Assembly (NCBI RefSeq): GCF_004208535.1
Contig: NZ_SGIS01000003.1
Coordinates: 124,001-188,000 of the forward strand
Source of the DNA: Sphingomonas populi
GTDB lineage: Bacteria > Pseudomonadota > Alphaproteobacteria > Sphingomonadales > Sphingomonadaceae
DNA length: 64,000 bases
Direction of reading: 5' to 3'
Shown: one piece after another, positions 60,710 through 64,000 of the stretch
Numbering within the stretch: position 1 is the first letter of the stretch
Layout of the letters: each line of letters opens with the position of its first letter
The notes under the pieces: generated by a model
Databases searched by the model: none
Told to the model about the DNA's origin: nothing
Seen by the model: the letters and a program-made list of their open reading frames with translations, nothing else
Position numbers and translations under genes: made by a program

Positions 60710-61532
60710 GTGCTTGCTCCGCTTGGCTCAGGATTCGGAAATACCGGCGCATGATCGGAGCCTCGAGCATGCGCCCCTTGTGGCGAACGGCCGCGCCGCC
60801 GGCCGCAGCAAACGCCGCCGCCGCCGCTTGCGCGTCCGCGATTTCTTGGGGTGTGGGGGCGAGGCCAGCGCGGATTGTCGCGATCTGCGCCGGATGGATC
60901 GCCGCCTTTGCCGCAAAGCCCAGCGCGCGGGCGCGGCGGGTTTCGTCGGCAAGGCCGGCAGCGTCGTCGAGATGGAGGAACGGCACGTCGATCGCGGGCA
61001 CCCCGGCTTCGGCACAGGCGAGCACGAACTGGCCGCGCGCCGTGAACAGCGGCTCCCACGCCAGCGCCACGCCCAACTCACCGGCCAGATCGCCGCCGCC
61101 GAACATCGCCGCAGCCACACCGGGCGCGCTGGCGATGGCGTGCGCGCGGCGCAGCCCCTTCGGCGTTTCGATCAGCGGCACGATCGGCGGGCAAGAATCG
61201 CCCAGCGCGCCCCGCACCACTTCGATCGCCTCGGCGCTCTCTACCTTGGGCACCAGCAGCAGCGCGGGCATCGTGCCGGCAGCGGCAAGCGCGACCAGAT
61301 CCTCCAGCCCTGCCCGCGTCGTCACGCCATTGATGCGCAGCGACAGGCCGGGCGTAGCAGGATCAGACAGCGCGGCGATCGCTGCCGCGCGGGCCGCTGC
61401 CTTGTCGGCTGGCGGCACGGCATCTTCCAGATCGACACACACCGCGTCGGCACCGCTCGCCAATGCCTTGGCAAAGCGATCGGGCCGTCCACCGGGCACG
61501 AACAACAGGGTCATCAGGCGTTCGACGGACAC
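60702..61532 (-). CDS. CitE-like HpcH/HpaI lyase (beta-hydroxyacyl-CoA lyase)
   Basis: 276 residues, TIM-barrel lyase. Motifs: LLFVPGGRPDRFAKALASGADAVCVDLEDAVPPADK, PLIETPKGLRRAHAIA (metal Glu), FGGGDLAGELGVAL, AAIHPAQIATIRAGL. It is of the citryl/citramalyl/malyl-CoA lyase type, cleaving 3-hydroxy-3-acyl-CoA into pyruvate or glyoxylate-type acid plus acyl-CoA. Start is uncertain: GTG 61532 (SVERLMTLLFVPGG) is preferred; ATG 61514 is in frame and also possible. It is the first gene of the 16-gene operon; the promoter must be in the 164-nt divergent region shared with the MFS gene. Confidence 0.87.
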   Translation of the reverse strand: MSVERLMTLLFVPGGRPDRFAKALASGADAVCVDLEDAVPPADKAAARAAAIAALSDPATPGLSLRINGVTTRAGLEDLVALAAAGTMPALLLVPKVESAEAIEVVRGALGDSCPPIVPLIETPKGLRRAHAIASAPGVAAAMFGGGDLAGELGVALAWEPLFTARGQFVLACAEAGVPAIDVPFLHLDDAAGLADETRRARALGFAAKAAIHPAQIATIRAGLAPTPQEIADAQAAAAAFAAAGGAAVRHKGRMLEAPIMRRYFRILSQAEQAHA

Positions 61533-61696
61533 GGGTTTCAGAGCTTCCTCGCTTTTGCAGTGCGGGTCTGTGCGGGCAGCGGTGGCAGCCGGTCCATGCG
61601 GAGATCGCGGGATCGCCGCCTGCCGGACAAAATCGAATGTACGCTGGCACGCTCGCCCCTGCGGCATAGCGTGTGGCCCAATCGATAGGGGAAACC
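61533..61696. promoter_or_regulatory. Divergent promoter region, CitE operon / MFS gene
   Basis: 164 bases that must hold the promoters of the 16-gene operon (minus) and the MFS/methyltransferase pair (plus). GCGGAGATCGCGGGATCGCCGC (61598-61619) has weak symmetry, and a short GATC repeat. No strong -35/-10 pair or strong palindrome like those at 25155 and 39428 is visible. Location is certain; elements are not. Confidence 0.4.
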
Positions 61697-62938
61697 ATGC
61701 ACGCACCCGCGCCACGTTCGGAATTCCGCCTGGGCACCAAACCGCTGATCGCGGCGTTGCTCGGCGTCACCTGCGGCGCCTCGCCTCTGCCGTTCAACGT
61801 GCTGCCGCTGATGATCGGGCCGATCCACGCCGAACTGGGCTGGAGCTTCGCGCTGATCAGTGCGGGCGTCACGGTGTTCGGGGTGGTCGCGGCACTGATG
61901 GCGCCACTCTTTGGCGCGGCGGCGGATCGGATCGGGGTCCGGCGCGTCGCCTTATGGTCGCTCGCCGCCTTTGGCCTTGGCTTCGGCGCCTTCTATTTCC
62001 TGCCGACCCATCCCGTCGGCTATATCGCGTGCTGGGCCGCGCTGGGCCTGGTCGCGATCGGGTCCACGCCGGTTTCCTGGAGCCGGGCAATCAGCATGTG
62101 GTTCGATCGCCAGCGTGGGCTTGCCCTGGCAATCATGTTGATGGGCACCAGCCTTGCCGCATTGGTCGTGCCCCAGATCGCCGAGCGCGCGATCGAGTGG
62201 GGTGGCTGGCGGGCCGGGTTTCCGGCGCTGGCGGTGCTGCCCCTGCTGGTCGCGCTCCCCGTCGCGCTGCTCTGGTTCCGCGAACCCCGGCACGACGAAT
62301 GCCCGCCCGGCGTCACCGATGCTTCGGGCGCCGTCTGGGGTCTCACCCTGCGTCAGGCGGTGCGCAGCTATCGCTTCTGGGTGCTGATCGCATCCATTCT
62401 GTTCATCGCCTTCGCCTATGGCGGCGCGCACATTCACATGGTGCAGATCGTCGCGCTGCACGGCTTCCCGCCCAAGGTGGCGGCTGGCGTGATGGGGCTG
62501 GTGGCGATCGGCATCCTGTCCGGTCGGTTGATCGTCGGATTCCTGTTCGATCGGCTCTGGGCGCCCGGCGTCGCCTTTCCCGCGCTGCTGCTGCCCGCCT
62601 TCGCCTGCATGTTGCTGATGGGCACCGGCACGTCGCTCACTTGGCTGATGATCGCCGGCTACCTGCTCGGCGTGGCTGCGGGCACGGAGGCGGACGTGAT
62701 CGCGTTCCTCACCGCCAAATATTTCGGGATGGCGCATTTCGGCCGGATCTACGGCATGCTCTACATGCCGTTCGGGGTGGGTTCGGCGATTTCGCCCATC
62801 CTCTATGGCGCGGTGCGCGATGCGACTGGCCGCTATGATGCGATGCTGATGGCGGCGATGCTGTTGTTCGGGGTCGGCGGCGCCCTCCTGCTCACCCTCG
62901 GCCGCTACCCGCGCATCGCCGAACACGGGGTAAAGTGA
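61697..62938 (+). CDS. MFS transporter, OFA/monocarboxylate type
   Basis: 413 residues, about 12 membrane helices. Signature of the oxalate/formate antiporter and monocarboxylate group: LPLMIGPIHAELGWSFALISAGVTVFG, GAAADRIGVRRVAL, STPVSWSRAISMWFDRQRGLALAIMLMG, and GILSGRLIVGFLFDRLW. It likely imports or exports a small mono- or dicarboxylic acid used by the pathway. ATG 61697 has AGGGGA 5 nt upstream; the frame opens at 61673. The stop overlaps the next gene start by one base (TGATG), so it is coupled to the methyltransferase-like gene. Confidence 0.88.
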   Translation: MHAPAPRSEFRLGTKPLIAALLGVTCGASPLPFNVLPLMIGPIHAELGWSFALISAGVTVFGVVAALMAPLFGAAADRIGVRRVALWSLAAFGLGFGAFYFLPTHPVGYIACWAALGLVAIGSTPVSWSRAISMWFDRQRGLALAIMLMGTSLAALVVPQIAERAIEWGGWRAGFPALAVLPLLVALPVALLWFREPRHDECPPGVTDASGAVWGLTLRQAVRSYRFWVLIASILFIAFAYGGAHIHMVQIVALHGFPPKVAAGVMGLVAIGILSGRLIVGFLFDRLWAPGVAFPALLLPAFACMLLMGTGTSLTWLMIAGYLLGVAAGTEADVIAFLTAKYFGMAHFGRIYGMLYMPFGVGSAISPILYGAVRDATGRYDAMLMAAMLLFGVGGALLLTLGRYPRIAEHGVK

Positions 62939-64000
62939 TGAAGCAAGACGTTCCCCCGCCCTATACCGCCGTCACCCAGCACGCGATGTTCCCCAAGCCC
63001 AGCCATGACGAGGCGGCGCGCTACAATTTCCTGGCGAACTTCAACAAGCACATGTCGGGCACGCTCGGCGCCGGCAACAAGCTGGCCTATGAAACGCGCG
63101 TGCTGCCCGCCTTCCGCGCCGAACAGGGCCGAGATCCGCAGGACCGGTTCGAGGTCCGCCACGCGATGAACCGCGATCCCTGGCACCGGCTCTGGTCCGC
63201 CTGCCGCCGCAATGCGATGGAGATGCGCCAGCAGAACGGGCGCTCGATCGTGCTGCGCCAACTCGACGAACTGGATGCACTGGCCCAGCACTTCAACGCC
63301 GGTCGCGACACGCTGGCGCTGAACCCGGACGTAGCCGTGCCGCGCTATCAGGCCGCCGTCGACATCCACTGCATGCCCGGCAGCTACCACGGCGAGGAAC
63401 GCCCCGGCGACGTCTCCGCCGGCGCCAATTACGACAGCGGCCTGTTCGCCACCACCGGCGGCCAACTCGGCGCACTCAACGATGGCGGGGGGCAGGCGCT
63501 GGTCGAATGGATCCGGCGCGAGCGGCCCGACTGGAGCCCGCGCCGCATCCTCGATCTGGGCGCCACCATCGGCCACAATATCGTGCCGCTGGCGCAAGCC
63601 TTTCCCGATGCGGAGGTGATCGCGATCGACACCGCCGCGCCGGTTCTCCGCTATGGCCATGCCCGCGCGCAGGCTTTGGGCGTCCACAACATCCGCTTCG
63701 TCCAGATGGATGCCGAGCATATGGGCGCCTTCCCCGACGGCCATTTCGATTGGGTGCAGACGACGATGTACCTGCACGAACTGTCAGGCAAATCACTCCC
63801 CGCGATCATCCGCGAAGGCGTTCGCGTGCTCGCCCCCGGCGGGCTGATGTTCCATCTGGAGCAGCCGCAATATAGCGACGACATGCCGCTCTATGAGCAG
63901 TTCCTGCGTGACTGGGACGCGTTCAACAACAACGAACCCTTCTGGTCGGCGATGCACGCGCTCGACTTGAAGCAGATCATGGCAGAGGCTGGCCTTCCCC
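62938..64000 (+). CDS. Class I methyltransferase-like protein, copy 2 (cut by window end)
   Basis: 354 codons are present with no stop before the window ends. N-terminal half: RYNFLANFNKHMSGTLG, YQAAVDIHCMPGSYHGE. Methyltransferase half: RILDLGATIGHNIVPLAQAFP (again Thr in place of the second motif I Gly), VIAIDTAAPVLRYGHARAQ, TTMYLHELSGKSLP, RVLAPGGLMFHLEQP, NNNEPFWSAM. Side by side with copy 1 (27556-28779), both the N-terminal DIHCMPG region and the C-terminal domain match, so the pair are paralogues of one unusual family. It starts at ATG 62938, one-base overlap with the MFS stop. A downstream small partner gene like that of copy 1 is expected beyond the window. Confidence 0.82.
   Translation, partial: MKQDVPPPYTAVTQHAMFPKPSHDEAARYNFLANFNKHMSGTLGAGNKLAYETRVLPAFRAEQGRDPQDRFEVRHAMNRDPWHRLWSACRRNAMEMRQQNGRSIVLRQLDELDALAQHFNAGRDTLALNPDVAVPRYQAAVDIHCMPGSYHGEERPGDVSAGANYDSGLFATTGGQLGALNDGGGQALVEWIRRERPDWSPRRILDLGATIGHNIVPLAQAFPDAEVIAIDTAAPVLRYGHARAQALGVHNIRFVQMDAEHMGAFPDGHFDWVQTTMYLHELSGKSLPAIIREGVRVLAPGGLMFHLEQPQYSDDMPLYEQFLRDWDAFNNNEPFWSAMHALDLKQIMAEAGLP

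Noticed and set aside
45175..61532. Assignment of the operon to nicotinate, itaconate or acetophenone degradation
   Set aside because: Individual genes resemble each pathway, but key markers are missing (no NicX ring-cleavage enzyme, no Ict-type two-gene transferase, no acetone-carboxylase gamma subunit), so no substrate is named.
1..64000. Mobile elements, CRISPR arrays, tRNA or rRNA genes
   Set aside because: No transposase, integrase, spaced identical repeats, tRNA-like cloverleaf or rRNA sequence was recognised anywhere in the window.

Overview
GC-rich, gene-dense DNA that reads as the chromosome or a large replicon of a sphingomonad-type alphaproteobacterium. The clues are TonB-dependent receptors without SusD partners, 'IVVTG/IVVTAR' N-terminal motifs, Tat-exported secreted enzymes, a membrane LytTR regulator and CoA-based catabolism. 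No RNA gene, CRISPR array, insertion sequence or phage gene was seen. The taxonomic call is inference from gene types, not from a marker gene.

Region 1 (1-2445): the 3' end of a PhoA-type alkaline phosphatase and a Tat-exported phosphocholine-type phospholipase C, a probable phosphorus-scavenging pair. Region 2 (2789-11770): a rhamnogalacturonan-I (pectin) locus. A TonB receptor is divergent from a PL11 endolyase, followed by a DUF6250/YesU-like protein and a PL26-like exolyase. The same 13-bp palindrome lies in front of both transcription units. Region 3 (12213-15747): an ECF sigma factor, a VWA lipoprotein and a membrane-anchored TPR protein; the last two carry TonB-receptor-like IVVT(G/S) motifs. 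Region 4 (15878-20777): an aldo/keto reductase, an exported alpha/beta hydrolase divergent from a LytTR membrane regulator (with tandem 20-bp palindromes between them), and an ArnT/PMT-like glycosyltransferase.

Region 5 (21237-64000, running off the end) is a catabolic island of about 43 kb with no recognisable regulator. A TonB receptor and an exported esterase are followed by: (a) two alpha/beta-hydrolase-fold paralogues whose nucleophile elbow reads GxHTG and which also lack the usual catalytic His; (b) a methyltransferase-like protein, an unknown 117-aa protein and a VAO-type FAD enzyme, translationally coupled; (c) an operon with a GPH permease, two exported hydrolases, an aconitase-family LeuC/LeuD pair, an isocitrate-lyase/PEP-mutase family lyase and a Zn alcohol dehydrogenase, a set resembling the dimethylmalate hydratase/lyase module; (d) a plus-strand ALDH-HyuA-HyuB island; (e) a 16-gene, 16-kb minus-strand operon in which 13 of 15 junctions overlap. 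Operon (e) encodes CitE, MaoC, an acyl-CoA dehydrogenase, two CaiB transferases, two MmgE/PrpD proteins, a PaaK-type ligase, amidase, small RedY/EthD-like protein, SDR, PuuE-like deacetylase, enoyl-CoA hydratase, double-VOC protein, FAD monooxygenase and ALDH; (f) an MFS transporter coupled to a second copy of the unusual methyltransferase.

My reading is an undescribed pathway. It would take up an ester- or amide-containing substrate, open it by oxidation and C-N hydrolysis, activate the fragments as CoA thioesters, and end in branched dicarboxylate chemistry giving pyruvate plus acetyl- or propionyl-type units. The substrate cannot be named from sequence alone.
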